Origin: Actinophytocola algeriensis
GTDB taxonomy: Bacteria > Actinomycetota > Actinomycetes > Mycobacteriales > Pseudonocardiaceae
Direction of reading: 5' to 3'
Assembly (NCBI RefSeq): GCF_014203735.1
Contig: NZ_JACHJQ010000006.1
Span: 62,001 to 126,000 of the forward strand
Length of the DNA: 64,000 nt
Shown: positions 8,487-16,371 of the stretch, piece after piece
Layout of the letters: every line of letters starts with the position of its first letter
How positions within the stretch are numbered: the first letter of the stretch is position 1
Translations under genes and position numbers: made by a program
Notes under the pieces: generated by a model
Seen by the model: the letters and a program-made list of their open reading frames with translations, nothing else
Told to the model about the DNA's origin: nothing
The model's database searches: none

Positions 8487-9061
8487 GCGCGGGGCGGCAG
8501 GAGCCGCAGCAGGGCGTCGAACCCGTCACGGTCCTGCGCACCGCGCAGGAACAGGAGCAGGAGCTCACCCAGCGCAAGCTGCGCGAGGTGATGGCCCAGT
8601 TCGCCACGGGCATCACGGTGCTGACCGCACGCGGGCGGCTCGCGCACGGCATGACGGCTAACGCGTTCACGTCGGTCTCGCTGGACCCGCCGATGGTGCT
8701 GTGCTGCGTGGGGCGCACCTCGCGCATCCACGAGGCCATCATCGACGCCGACCACTTCGGTGTCTCGGTGCTGAGCAACGAGCAGGAACAGGTCGGGCGC
8801 TACTTCGCGAGCCGGGACCGGCCGAGCGGCATGGCGCAGTTCGAGCGGTTCCCGTGGTTCCCCGGCCCCCACTCCGGGGTGCCGCTGCTGAACGGTTCCC
8901 TCGCGTGGCTCGAGTGCGACCTCGCCGAGGTGTACGAGGGCGGCGACCACTCGATCTTCCTCGGCCTGGTGCGCAGCGCGAGCCGCGGCACCGGGCGGGC
9001 GCTGCTCTTCCTCGACGGCGGCTTCCACCAGTACGACCCGCCGACCGCGCAGTCCGCCTGA
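8483..9061 (+). CDS. Flavin reductase (HpaC/E6-like)
   Basis: 192 residues from a GTG overlapping the thioesterase stop. It has the flavin reductase split-barrel pattern: FATGITVLTARGRLAHGMTANAF near residues 35-60, then TSVSLDPPMVL and SVLSNEQE. It reduces FMN or FAD with NAD(P)H and supplies free reduced flavin to two-component monooxygenases. Two such acyl-CoA-dehydrogenase-fold oxygenases lie in the window (13871-15052 and 50029-51279), and this is the only reductase seen, so it may serve both. C-1027 and related enediyne clusters encode a homologous reductase called E6. The first 25 residues are a charged, Gln/Glu-rich extension. Confidence 0.9.
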   Translation: MSAGRQEPQQGVEPVTVLRTAQEQEQELTQRKLREVMAQFATGITVLTARGRLAHGMTANAFTSVSLDPPMVLCCVGRTSRIHEAIIDADHFGVSVLSNEQEQVGRYFASRDRPSGMAQFERFPWFPGPHSGVPLLNGSLAWLECDLAEVYEGGDHSIFLGLVRSASRGTGRALLFLDGGFHQYDPPTAQSA

Positions 9062-9099
9062 GCAGTACCGGCCCTGTCCGCACACTTGGGAGTTGACCG

Positions 9100-9834
9100 A
9101 TGTACACGAACCTTGGCGAAGCGGGCACGCCGACGTTGCGCGGCTCACGCCCGCCCAACCACGAGTGTTACCGGCAGGTGCGGGAGAACGTGACCGAGCT
9201 GCTCGGCGCCGCGGCCCCGGAGGGCGACGTGCCGGTACCGTCGTGTCCTGAGTGGACACTGCGGGGCCTGGTGACTCACCTGGTCGGGGTGGCGGCGACG
9301 TCGATCGGCAGGCTCTCGGGCTGGCCGTCGGCGCCCCGGGCCTCGTCCGCGGACATGGACCTGCCGGAGCTGCTGACCACGTGGAAGGAACTGGGCGCCG
9401 AGGTGGACCTGCTGCTCGCGGACCGCGGCGACCGGGCGGGCAACATCCTCGTGATGGACGCGTTCACGCACGAGCTGGACATCCGCTACGCGATCGGCGC
9501 CGAGCTGCCCGGCGAGCACCCCGCGTTCCCCGGGGCCTTCGAGGTGCTCGCCAACGGTTTCGCCTGCGCGGTGGACGACCACCAGCTGCCCGCGCTGCGA
9601 CTGTCCACCGGGACGACACAGTGGACGGTCGGCACGGGTGAGCCGGTCGCGACGGTGACCGCGAACCGGTACGACATCTACCGGTCGCTCGCCGGGCGCC
9701 GCAGCCACCGCCAGATCACCGCGATGGACTGGGACCGCGACTCGCACCGGTGGCTACCGGCCTTCACCTGGGGACCTTTCACCCCGCCCGTCGCCGCCGT
9801 CGAACCCGTCGCCGGAACCGCCGGAGACGAGTGA
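9100..9834 (+). CDS. Mycothiol-dependent maleylpyruvate-isomerase-family (DinB-like) protein
   Basis: 244 residues. Residues 35-180 resemble the MDMPI N-terminal domain: the CPEWTLRGLVTHLVGVA block gives the first metal-ligand His, and MDAFTHELDIRYAIG gives the second His and an Asp. This DinB four-helix fold binds a divalent metal and often uses mycothiol, the actinobacterial thiol. The chemistry here is unknown; thiol addition, isomerisation or detoxification of a reactive product are all possible in such a cluster. It is third in the thioesterase-reductase operon. Its last 81 bases overlap the 3' end of the convergent TetR gene. Confidence 0.75.
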   Translation: MYTNLGEAGTPTLRGSRPPNHECYRQVRENVTELLGAAAPEGDVPVPSCPEWTLRGLVTHLVGVAATSIGRLSGWPSAPRASSADMDLPELLTTWKELGAEVDLLLADRGDRAGNILVMDAFTHELDIRYAIGAELPGEHPAFPGAFEVLANGFACAVDDHQLPALRLSTGTTQWTVGTGEPVATVTANRYDIYRSLAGRRSHRQITAMDWDRDSHRWLPAFTWGPFTPPVAAVEPVAGTAGDE

Positions 9835-10494
9835 GCCGACAGGCCCGAAGATGCGGGTGAACACACCGGTGGAGGCGGTCACGGACTTCGTGGCCGCCTC
9901 CCTGGCGTCTCCGGCCCCCACCATCAGCGACACGGTCTGGCTCTCGAAGCACCGGTCGGCGTCGCACGGGTCGATGAGGTAGTCGCCGAGTTCCAGCGTC
10001 ACCAGACCGTGCATGGCGAGCCACATGTGATGTGCCACCAGATCCGCGTCCTCGGCCCGGAAGCGGCCTGCCTCGATGCAGCGCGCCGCGCACTCGACGA
10101 CGCGGACGAGGTTGAACCGGCCGTACTGGCGGTCCTCCTCGCTGAGCTGGAACCCGGCCAGCGTGCGGCCGCCGAACATCACCGAGTAGAGGTGGGCGTT
10201 CTCGACGGCCGTGTGGCGGTACACGCGGCCGACCACCGCCATGTCGCACACCGGGTCGTCGGTCCACTCGATGCGGTCGAACGCCGCCGCCAGCCTGCCG
10301 AAGCCCTCGTGCACGATCTCGCGCACGAGGCCGCTCATGCTGCCGAAGTGCGTGTAGACGGCCATTGTCGAGGCACCCAGCTCCTTCGCGATGCGACGGC
10401 TGGACATCGCCTCCGGGCCCTCCTCGGCGAGGAGACGGGCGGAGATCTCGATCATCTCGGTACGGGTTGCCGGGTCACGTGGTCGCGGGCTCAC
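9754..10494 (-). CDS. TetR-family regulator with long C-terminal tail
   Basis: 246 residues from GTG 10494. The HTH is SSRRIAKELGASTMAVYTHFGSMSGLVREIV (residues about 31-62). The ligand domain runs to about residue 200, including a WHG-like segment around HHMWLAMHGLVTLELGDYL. The last 35 residues are Gly/Asp/Arg-rich (SGGSGDGFDGGDGRG) and are encoded opposite the 3' end of the preceding + gene, so the tail may be a late extension. Its start is 2 bases from a consensus -35 on the other strand, and a near-palindrome overlaps that promoter. It therefore probably represses itself and the divergent hypothetical gene at 10588. Confidence 0.88.
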   Translation of the reverse strand: MSPRPRDPATRTEMIEISARLLAEEGPEAMSSRRIAKELGASTMAVYTHFGSMSGLVREIVHEGFGRLAAAFDRIEWTDDPVCDMAVVGRVYRHTAVENAHLYSVMFGGRTLAGFQLSEEDRQYGRFNLVRVVECAARCIEAGRFRAEDADLVAHHMWLAMHGLVTLELGDYLIDPCDADRCFESQTVSLMVGAGDAREAATKSVTASTGVFTRIFGPVGSLVSGGSGDGFDGGDGRGERSPGEGR

Positions 10495-10495
10495 G

Positions 10496-10535
10496 TTGAC
10501 AATGTTACATATCGCCGCTATCGTCGATACATAAC
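10496..10535 (+). promoter_or_regulatory. Sigma70-type promoter with overlapping TetR operator
   Basis: TTGACA at 10496-10501, a 17-base spacer, then TATCGT at 10519-10524 reads toward the gene at 10588. The imperfect inverted repeat GTTACATATCG (10504-10514) / CGATACATAAC (10525-10535) covers the spacer and -10. This is a typical position for a TetR-family operator directly upstream of its own gene. The regulatory link is inference. Confidence 0.65.
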
Positions 10536-10587
10536 AGCGTTACGAGTTGCCTCCTGGCGGGGAGACCCCTTGAGATAGGTGCAGTCC

Positions 10588-10905
10588 ATGAACGAATCCG
10601 TGGAGCAGGACAGCGTGACCCCGCGTGCGCGCTTCCGGCTGGAGACCGGCCTCGAGGTACTCGACGACTGGGCGGGCAACGCGCCACAGGCCCACAAGAA
10701 CGCGGTCTACAAGGCGCTCTTCGCGATGCTGGACGGCAGCCTGTTCCGGACCTACCGGGTGGTCGACGACTTCCAGCGGCCCGCCGAGCTGTACGTCATC
10801 GTCCGGGACGACCTCGTGGTGAAGATCCGGATCAACTGCTTCGACTCGTTCGGCATCGTCCACATCGGACCGCCCACCGGCGCGGCCGCCCACCGCAGGC
10901 GTTGA
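10588..10905 (+). CDS. Small hypothetical protein, natural-product-cluster type
   Basis: 105 residues. It is a compact alpha/beta protein with an N-terminal helix (RFRLETGLEVLDDWAGNAPQAHKNAVYKALFAMLDGS) followed by beta strands (RTYRVVDDFQRPAELYVIVRDDLVVKIRINCFDSFGIVHIG). I have a recollection of similar short proteins in actinomycete biosynthetic clusters carrying a DUF number, but I cannot assign it firmly. There is no catalytic motif, signal or membrane segment; the NCFDSFGI Cys is the only striking residue. Its promoter overlaps the likely TetR operator, so its expression may be induced by a ligand of that repressor. Confidence 0.75.
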   Translation: MNESVEQDSVTPRARFRLETGLEVLDDWAGNAPQAHKNAVYKALFAMLDGSLFRTYRVVDDFQRPAELYVIVRDDLVVKIRINCFDSFGIVHIGPPTGAAAHRRR

Positions 10906-11014
10906 GCGACGGCACCAGACACGCACCAGCGACAAGGCATGCGCGGATAAGACTTCCCGCCCCGGCACGGTCATCCTGAAATGGAAGACCGTGACGGGCG
11001 AGAGGACAAGGCGC

Positions 11015-11806
11015 GTGACACAGCGAGACGTGATCGCCGATCTGACCGCGGCCGCCGAGGAGTTCGAAGGGCTCGTCGCCGACCTCGAAGAAGCGGGCTG
11101 GCAGCGGCCCACCCCCGCACCTGGCTGGACGGTCGCAGACCAGGTCGCGCACCTCGCCTTCATCTTCCGCCTGGCAGGCACCGCCGCCTCGGACGCGGAG
11201 CTCTTCGGTGCGCTGGCGGCCAAGGCGGCCGCGGACTTCGAGGGCGCGGTCAACGCCGCCCTCGCCGACTACACCGGTGACCCGCCGGAGGTGCTGCTGA
11301 CCCGCTGGCGCGCCGAGCGCGACAGCGCGATCAAGGCACTCGCCGCGGTGCCTGCCGACCAGGTCGTGCCGTGGCTGGTGCGGCCGCTGCCGCCCGCCGT
11401 GCTCGCGTCCGCGGGCATGATGGAGCTGTTCGCCCACGGCCAGGACATCGCCGACGGGCTTGGCGTCACCGTCGAGCGGGACGACCGCATCTGGTGGATC
11501 TCCCTGTTCGTCACCCTCACCTGGGACTTCGGCTACCAGGCGCGCGGACTCACCCCGCCCGCGGCGCCGTTCCGGTACGAGCTGACCGCCCCATCGGGCG
11601 CCACCTGGGAGTTCGGGCCCGCCGACGCCGAGCAGAAGATCACCGGTCCCGCAGAGGACCTGTGCCTGCTGGCGACCCGCAGGCGCCACCGCGACGACCT
11701 CGCGCTGACCGCCACCGGCCCCGACGCCGAGGCGTGGCTGGACATCGCGCAGGCGTTCCGGGGGCCCGCCGGCGCGGGCAGGCAGCCGGGTCAGTTCAAG
11801 GCCTGA
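11015..11806 (+). CDS. TIGR03084-type DinB/MDMPI metal-binding protein
   Basis: 263 residues from GTG 11015, which has AGAGGAC 7 bases upstream; an earlier in-frame GTG at 10991 would add 8 residues. The TPAPGWTVADQVAHLAFIF block (residues about 30-50) is the DinB/MDMPI first helix with its metal-ligand His, and MMELFAHGQDIADGLG gives the second His with Asp. The C-terminal half carries the ancillary beta domain (PFRYELTAPSGATWEFGPADAEQKITGPAEDL). This is the second protein of this superfamily within 2 kb. It ends 3 bases before the chorismate mutase gene, so it is co-transcribed with aromatic precursor genes. The substrate is unknown. Confidence 0.75.
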   Translation: MTQRDVIADLTAAAEEFEGLVADLEEAGWQRPTPAPGWTVADQVAHLAFIFRLAGTAASDAELFGALAAKAAADFEGAVNAALADYTGDPPEVLLTRWRAERDSAIKALAAVPADQVVPWLVRPLPPAVLASAGMMELFAHGQDIADGLGVTVERDDRIWWISLFVTLTWDFGYQARGLTPPAAPFRYELTAPSGATWEFGPADAEQKITGPAEDLCLLATRRRHRDDLALTATGPDAEAWLDIAQAFRGPAGAGRQPGQFKA

Positions 11807-11809
11807 CCG

Positions 11810-12169
11810 GTGGTCCTGGCCGTCCGCGGCGCGATCCAGGTCGACCGGGACGACCCGGCCGAGATCCTCGCGGGCACCCGTGAGCTGATCCGGGAAGTCG
11901 TCGACCGCAACGGGATCGGTCCCGACGACCTGATCAGCATCGTGTTCACGATGACCCCCGACCTGACGAGCTGCTTCCCCGCGGTCGCCGCGCGCGACCT
12001 CGGGCTCGTCGACGTGCCATTGCTGTGCGCGACGGAGGTCCCCGTCCCCGGCGCGCTGCCCAGGGTGGTCCGGCTCCTCGCCCACGTCGAGAGCGACCGG
12101 CCCCGCTCCGCGGTCCGCCACGTGTACCTGCGCGGCGCCACCCGGTTGCGCCCGGACCTCGCCGCATAG
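11810..12169 (+). CDS. aroH: Chorismate mutase, AroH class
   Basis: 119 residues from GTG 11810. Every landmark of the Bacillus-type AroH trimer is present: VRGAIQVDRDDPAEI (with the active-site Arg), TMTPDLTSCFPAVAARDLG, a Glu in CATEVPV, the Arg in LPRVVRLLAHVES, and the closing RSAVRHVYLRGATRLRPDL. It converts chorismate to prephenate, the branch to tyrosine and phenylalanine. It lies 3 bases after the DinB gene and 33 bases before a DAHP synthase. In this cluster the product probably feeds tyrosine to the aminomutase at 47229-48839. It is a secondary-metabolism copy, not part of a primary aro operon. Confidence 0.93.
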   Translation: MVLAVRGAIQVDRDDPAEILAGTRELIREVVDRNGIGPDDLISIVFTMTPDLTSCFPAVAARDLGLVDVPLLCATEVPVPGALPRVVRLLAHVESDRPRSAVRHVYLRGATRLRPDLAA

Positions 12170-12202
12170 CCGGATTCCCCGGCGTAGCAGGAAGGAATTT
12201 CC

Positions 12203-13243
12203 GTGGTCATCGTCATGCTCCCGGGCGTGCAACAGGAGATGGTCGACGCCGTCGTACGGCGTGTCGAGACCGCCGGCGGCCGCGCCTTCGTGAGCCGTGG
12301 CGTCAGCCGGGTGATCATCGGCCTGGTCGGCGACGTGGAGACGTTCGCGGCCCTGGACATCGGCGGCATGCCCGGCGTCGGCCAGGTCAGCCGCGTGTCC
12401 ACCGAGTACAAGCTGGTGAGCCGCGAACAACACAACGATCGTTCCGTGGTCCGCGTCCGCGGCGTGCCCATCGGCCCGGACACGGTCACGTTGATCGCGG
12501 GCCCGTGCGCGGTGGAAACCCCGGAACAGACCCTGGCGGCGGCCCGCATGGCCCAGGCGGCGGGCGCGACCATGCTGCGCGGCGGTGCCTTCAAACCCCG
12601 CACCTCGCCCTACGCGTTCCAGGGCCTTGGCGAGCTGGGACTGAAGATCCTGGCGGACGTGCGCCAGGAGACCGGCCTGCCGATCGTCACCGAGGTCGTG
12701 AGCGCCCACGACGTCGACATGGTCGCCGAGTACGCGGACATGCTGCAGATCGGCACGCGGAACATGCAGAACTTCGCGCTGCTGCAGGCGATCGGCGAGG
12801 CAGGCCGCCCGGTCATGCTCAAGCGCGGCATGAACGCCACCATCCAGGAGTGGCTGATGGCCGCGGAGTACATCGCGCAGCGCGGCAATCTGGAGATCGT
12901 GTTGTGCGAGCGGGGTATCCGCACCTTCGAGACCGCGACCCGCAACACGCTCGACGTGTCCGCGGTGCCGGTGGTGCAGGAGCTGTCCCACCTCCCGGTG
13001 ATCGTCGACCCGTCCCATTCCGGCGGCCGGCGGGATCTGGTGCTGCCGCTCAGCCGGGCCGGGATCGTCGCCGGGGCCGACGGGGTCATCGTGGACGTAC
13101 ACCCCCAGCCGTCACTGGCTCTGTGCGACGGTGCGCAGGCTCTCGTGCACGAGGACCTGGCCGAACTCGCTGACGCGGTCGCCGACCTGACCGTCTACAT
13201 GGGACGCCAGCCTGCCCGCCGCCGGTACTCGAGCACCGGGTGA
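12203..13243 (+). CDS. aroF: 3-deoxy-7-phosphoheptulonate (DAHP) synthase, type I beta
   Basis: 346 residues. Residues 1-75 form the ferredoxin-like regulatory domain seen in Thermotoga/Bacillus-type enzymes. The barrel then follows with VTLIAGPCAVET, RGGAFKPRTSPYAFQG, GTRNMQNFALLQ, VMLKRGMNATIQEWL, VDPSHSGGRRDLV and VDVHPQPSLALCDGAQAL, which hold the PEP, E4P and metal ligands. It condenses PEP and erythrose-4-phosphate at the head of the shikimate pathway. Primary actinobacterial DAHP synthases are mostly type II, so this type I beta copy is consistent with a cluster-borne, possibly feedback-insensitive supply enzyme. Paired with AroH it would pull carbon toward prephenate and tyrosine. A long hairpin follows. 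Confidence 0.95.
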   Translation: MVIVMLPGVQQEMVDAVVRRVETAGGRAFVSRGVSRVIIGLVGDVETFAALDIGGMPGVGQVSRVSTEYKLVSREQHNDRSVVRVRGVPIGPDTVTLIAGPCAVETPEQTLAAARMAQAAGATMLRGGAFKPRTSPYAFQGLGELGLKILADVRQETGLPIVTEVVSAHDVDMVAEYADMLQIGTRNMQNFALLQAIGEAGRPVMLKRGMNATIQEWLMAAEYIAQRGNLEIVLCERGIRTFETATRNTLDVSAVPVVQELSHLPVIVDPSHSGGRRDLVLPLSRAGIVAGADGVIVDVHPQPSLALCDGAQALVHEDLAELADAVADLTVYMGRQPARRRYSSTG

Positions 13244-13276
13244 CCGCGTAGCGGTGCCAGGAATCGCGCGTTACGG

Positions 13277-13327
13277 ACACCCCATCACACTGTTCGTCCA
13301 CAAGAGACGGACGGTGTGATGGGGTGT
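13277..13327. terminator. Long inverted-repeat terminator after DAHP synthase
   Basis: Perfect 14-base arms ACACCCCATCACAC (13277-13290) and GTGTGATGGGGTGT (13314-13327) enclose a loop that itself has partly complementary GTCC/GGAC. It lies 34 bases after the aroF stop. Confidence 0.7.
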
Positions 13328-13340
13328 GCTGGTTTGCCGT

Positions 13341-13672
13341 GAAAGGCGCGTTGGCGACGTTGAGCCACCGACGGGCCTCGGTTCTCTGTGGGGTTCCTTC
13401 GCCTGTCGGGTTTCCCTCCGGGGGCTCCTCGCCGGGTCTCTGGGATGGCAGGGAGCCCCTTGGTGGTCGGCTTTCGCCCCGTGCTCGGTTGGCCTTCGTG
13501 CCGTAAAAGGCGCTTTCAGGACGTGGCCCGGTGTCATGAAGGGGCCCTTCATCACGGTGAGCACAACGAAGGGGCCCTTCATCACACCGGACGTAACGAA
13601 GGGATCCTTCATCGCACCGAGCGTCCCGAAGGGGCCTTTCGTGGCATGGCGGCTGCCTCGAACGCGCCTTTC
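13341..13672. repeat. Intergenic palindrome array, period 30-33 nt (copy 1)
   Basis: This 627-base gap between aroF and the next gene holds no convincing ORF. Six 13-base palindromic cores of the form GAAGGGGCCCTTC or GAAAGGCGCTTTC start at 13505, 13538, 13568, 13598, 13628 and 13660, the middle four at exactly 30-nt intervals. A diverged core lies at 13341. The linkers (ATCACACCGGACGTAAC-like) are also partly conserved. Between 13385 and 13455 is a segment that is the inverted counterpart of sequence near 32577-32640. The role is unknown; transcription termination, mRNA stability or a mobile palindromic unit are all possible. Confidence 0.75.
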
Positions 13673-13870
13673 ACAGCACCATCAGGCGCAACGGAAGTAG
13701 CGGACAACCCCGTCGGGCAGAGCGGGACGGGCAGGTGGCGGAGGTCTTCCAACGTGCCGTCGGCGGCCCCGTCGGCCTCGGCTCCAGCACACCCGCAATC
13801 CCAGAGATGCGGCAGGTCGGCGGCCCCTGGGAGGGTTCGCACAGTAAGGATTCTCTGCGAGGAGGCCAGG

Positions 13871-15052
13871 GTGGCGCCCACCAAGATTCCAACGCACGAC
13901 GAGCTCGTCGACAAGGTAACCGACCTGATCCCCCTGCTGCGCTCCCATGCGGGCTGGGCGGAGGACAACCGCCGGCTGCACGACGAGGTCATCGAGGCGC
14001 TCGCCGACGCCGGCGTGTTCAAGCTGCGGCGGCCCGAGCGGTTCGGTGGGTACAACGTGGACACCGACACCCTGGTCGACGTCGGCACCGTGCTGGGGCA
14101 GGGCTGCGGCTCCACGTCCTGGGTGGCCTCGGTCTACTGGATCCCCACCTGGATGGCCTGCCAGTTCCCGGACCAGGTGCAGGAGGAAGTGTTCTCCACG
14201 CCCGACGTCCGGATCTGCGGCACGCTGAGCCCGACCGGGATGGCCGCCCCCACCGACGGCGGCATCGTGGTGAACGGCAAGTGGGGCTTCATCAGCGGTG
14301 CCCACCACTCGCAGTGGCAGGAGATCATCTGCATCCTGGTGCCGCCGGACTCCGACCCGTACCCGGTCATGGCGCTGGTGCCGATGTCGGACCTGCTGGT
14401 CATCGACGACTGGCACACCTCGGGGCTGAAGGGCACCGGCAGCATCAGCACGGTGGCCAAGGACCTGTTCATCCCGCAGGAGCGCGTCCTTCCGCTGCCG
14501 ACCGTGCTGCAGGGGCAGAACTCGACCAGCAGCCACGCCGACTCGGCGATCTACCGCGCTCCCCTGCTGCCCGTCGCCTCGGCGTCCGCGGTCGGCACGA
14601 TCCTGGGCATGGCGAAGGGCGCCAGCGACGCCTTCTTCGAGCGGCTGCCCGACCGGAAGATCACCTACACCGGCTACGAGAGCCAGCGCGAGGCGCCGAT
14701 CACGCACTACCAGGCGGCCGAGGCGACGATCAAGATCGACCAGGCCGAGTTCCACGCGCGGCGGCTCGCCACCCTCGTGGACACCAAGTGTGTCGACGGC
14801 ACGGAGTGGAAGCTGGAGGAGCGGGCGCGGTCGCGGGCCGACGTCGGCCAGGTGGTCCGGCTGGCCAAGGAGGCGATCGACATCTTCGCCACGGCCAGCG
14901 GCGGCTCGTCCATCTACAGCGGGATCCCGATCCAGCGGATCACCCGGGACATCCAGGCGGTCAACCTGCACGCGCTGATGCACCCCAACACGAACGCGGA
15001 GCTCTACGGCCGCGTGCTGTGCGGTCTCGAGCCCAACACCCTGTACATCTGA
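13871..15052 (+). CDS. Group D (acyl-CoA-dehydrogenase-fold) flavin monooxygenase
   Basis: 393 residues from GTG 13871 with AGGAGG upstream. It has the acyl-CoA dehydrogenase layout: an N-terminal helical domain (LADAGVFKLRRPERFGGYNVDTDTL), a middle beta domain (GTLSPTGMAAPTDGGIVVNGKWGFISGAHHSQWQ), and a C-terminal helical domain ending LYGRVLCGLEPNTLYI. The GxWxFxSG-type motif and lack of a fatty-acyl-CoA catalytic Glu mark the hydroxylase branch (HsaA/HpaB-like), which takes reduced flavin from a separate reductase and oxygenates phenolic or polyketide substrates. The reductase at 8483-9061 is the obvious partner. It heads an operon with a SgcJ-like protein and a methyltransferase. The substrate is unknown. 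Confidence 0.85.
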   Translation: MAPTKIPTHDELVDKVTDLIPLLRSHAGWAEDNRRLHDEVIEALADAGVFKLRRPERFGGYNVDTDTLVDVGTVLGQGCGSTSWVASVYWIPTWMACQFPDQVQEEVFSTPDVRICGTLSPTGMAAPTDGGIVVNGKWGFISGAHHSQWQEIICILVPPDSDPYPVMALVPMSDLLVIDDWHTSGLKGTGSISTVAKDLFIPQERVLPLPTVLQGQNSTSSHADSAIYRAPLLPVASASAVGTILGMAKGASDAFFERLPDRKITYTGYESQREAPITHYQAAEATIKIDQAEFHARRLATLVDTKCVDGTEWKLEERARSRADVGQVVRLAKEAIDIFATASGGSSIYSGIPIQRITRDIQAVNLHALMHPNTNAELYGRVLCGLEPNTLYI

Positions 15053-15071
15053 TCCGCCGGGAGGAAGCAGC

Positions 15072-15506
15072 ATGAGCACGGATGCGGACAAGGCCGCCGT
15101 CGCCGCACTGACCCAGAAGGTCGTCACGACGTGGGCCTACGGGGACGCCGAGGGCTTCGCCAGCGTCTTCGTCGAGGACGGGACGATGATCCTGGCCGGT
15201 GTCTACTGCGACGGCCGGGCCGAGGTCCAGGCCTACATGGCGGAGGCGTTCGAGGGCCGGTACAAGGGCACCCAGGTCGTCGGCAAGCCGCTGAGCATGC
15301 GGTTCATCACCGACGACGTCGTGATCCTGCTGAGCCTGGGCGGTGTGCTCGAGGCAGGCAAGACCGAGGTGGACCGCGACAGCGCCATCCGCGCGTCCTG
15401 GCTGGCCGCACGCCAGGACGACGGCCAGTGGCTGCTGGTCGCATACCAGAACACCCCGCGCTACCCGGCCACCGCGGGCGGCTCCGCGCACGGCCGCGCC
15501 GCCTGA
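15072..15506 (+). CDS. SgcJ/EcaC-family NTF2-fold protein
   Basis: 144 residues, ATG with GGGAGGAAG upstream. It has the SnoaL/NTF2-like cone pattern: VVTTWAYGDAEGFASVFVEDGTMILAGVYCDGRAEVQAYMAEAFEG, then strands GTQVVGKPLSMRFITDDVVILLSLGGVLEAGKTE and RASWLAARQDDGQWLLVAYQNTPR. This is the SgcJ/EcaC family, named after the C-1027 protein SgcJ, which has been linked to enediyne core formation though its reaction is unsettled. It is 19 bases after the monooxygenase and 2 bases before a methyltransferase. It supports reading this region as enediyne-type. Members also occur in angucycline and other polyketide clusters, so it is supportive rather than decisive. Confidence 0.85.
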   Translation: MSTDADKAAVAALTQKVVTTWAYGDAEGFASVFVEDGTMILAGVYCDGRAEVQAYMAEAFEGRYKGTQVVGKPLSMRFITDDVVILLSLGGVLEAGKTEVDRDSAIRASWLAARQDDGQWLLVAYQNTPRYPATAGGSAHGRAA

Positions 15507-15508
15507 GC

Positions 15509-16339
15509 ATGACCGCGGAAGCCGTCAACCCGGACGACATCGGCCGGCACTACGACGAACGCTCGCCCATCGGCGACGAACTGCGCAACGGCCAGATCCA
15601 CATGTGGTACTGGTACGACCGCGAGGACGACGCCACGCTCACCGAGGCGGTGCACCGGATCACCCGCAAGGTGACCGAGACGCTCGGCCTGCGTCCCGGC
15701 GAGCACGTGCTCGACGCGGGGTGCGGGCCGGGCGAGACCGCGGTGTTCCTGGCCAAGACGTACGGGGTCGAGGTGACCGGCGTCAACGTGAGCGCGTTCG
15801 AACTGGAGCGCGCTCACGAGCGGGCCCGGGACGCGCACGTGGCCGGCCAGGCCCGGTTCCAGTACGGCGACTTCATGGCGCTTCCGTTCCCGGACAACAC
15901 CTTCGACGCGGTGTTGGCGCTGGAGTCGTTGCAGAACGCGCCGGAGCTGGACCAGGTGTTGCGCGAGCTGTTCCGGGTGCTGCGTCCCGGCGGCCGGATC
16001 TCCTTCTCCGACTTCAGCCTGGAGTCGGATCGGGAGCCGGAGCGGGTGGCCAAGTTCATGGCCACCCTCAGGCTCGACCGACTGCCGACGCTGCCGCAGT
16101 GGCTGGACCACCTGCGCGCGGCCGGGTTCGCCGTCGAGGAGTACACCCAGTGCGGGACCCGGGTGTTCGGCCGGAAGGCGAAGTACGTCGAGGCGGCGAT
16201 GGCCCGCCACGACGAGATCACCGCCAAATTCGGGGAGGCGGCGGTGACCGAGTTCTCCCGCAACCATCACGGGTTCTTCGCGCCCAAGAAGGACCAGATC
16301 GGATACGTGGTCGTGTCCGCCCGCAAGCCGTACCGCTGA
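15509..16339 (+). CDS. Class I SAM-dependent methyltransferase
   Basis: 276 residues from ATG 15509, 2 bases after the SgcJ-like stop. Motif I is VLDAGCGPGETAVFLAKTYGVEVTGVN (residues about 65-92), motif II-like is FPDNTFDAVLALESLQNAPE, and the post-motif LRELFRVLRPGGRISFSDF is typical of UbiE/glycopeptide-type methyltransferases. The C-terminal third (FGRKAKYVEAAMARHDEITAKFGEAAVTEFSRNHHGFFAPKKDQIGYVV) probably builds the acceptor pocket. It methylates an O, N or C site on a small molecule, and the acceptor is not predictable. Note that it produces SAH, not methylthioadenosine, so it does not explain the methionine salvage genes. Confidence 0.9.
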   Translation: MTAEAVNPDDIGRHYDERSPIGDELRNGQIHMWYWYDREDDATLTEAVHRITRKVTETLGLRPGEHVLDAGCGPGETAVFLAKTYGVEVTGVNVSAFELERAHERARDAHVAGQARFQYGDFMALPFPDNTFDAVLALESLQNAPELDQVLRELFRVLRPGGRISFSDFSLESDREPERVAKFMATLRLDRLPTLPQWLDHLRAAGFAVEEYTQCGTRVFGRKAKYVEAAMARHDEITAKFGEAAVTEFSRNHHGFFAPKKDQIGYVVVSARKPYR

Positions 16340-16371
16340 GCGGATCCAAAATCTCAGATGGGGAATCTTCA

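Noticed and set aside
10832-13102. 756-residue minus-strand open frame
   Set aside because: It lies opposite three clear + strand genes (DinB-like, aroH, aroF) and has no recognisable protein; it is an artefact of high GC.
13505-13672. CRISPR array from evenly spaced repeats
   Set aside because: The repeated part is a 13-17 base palindrome with 13-17 base linkers that are themselves similar, copies vary, and no cas genes are near.
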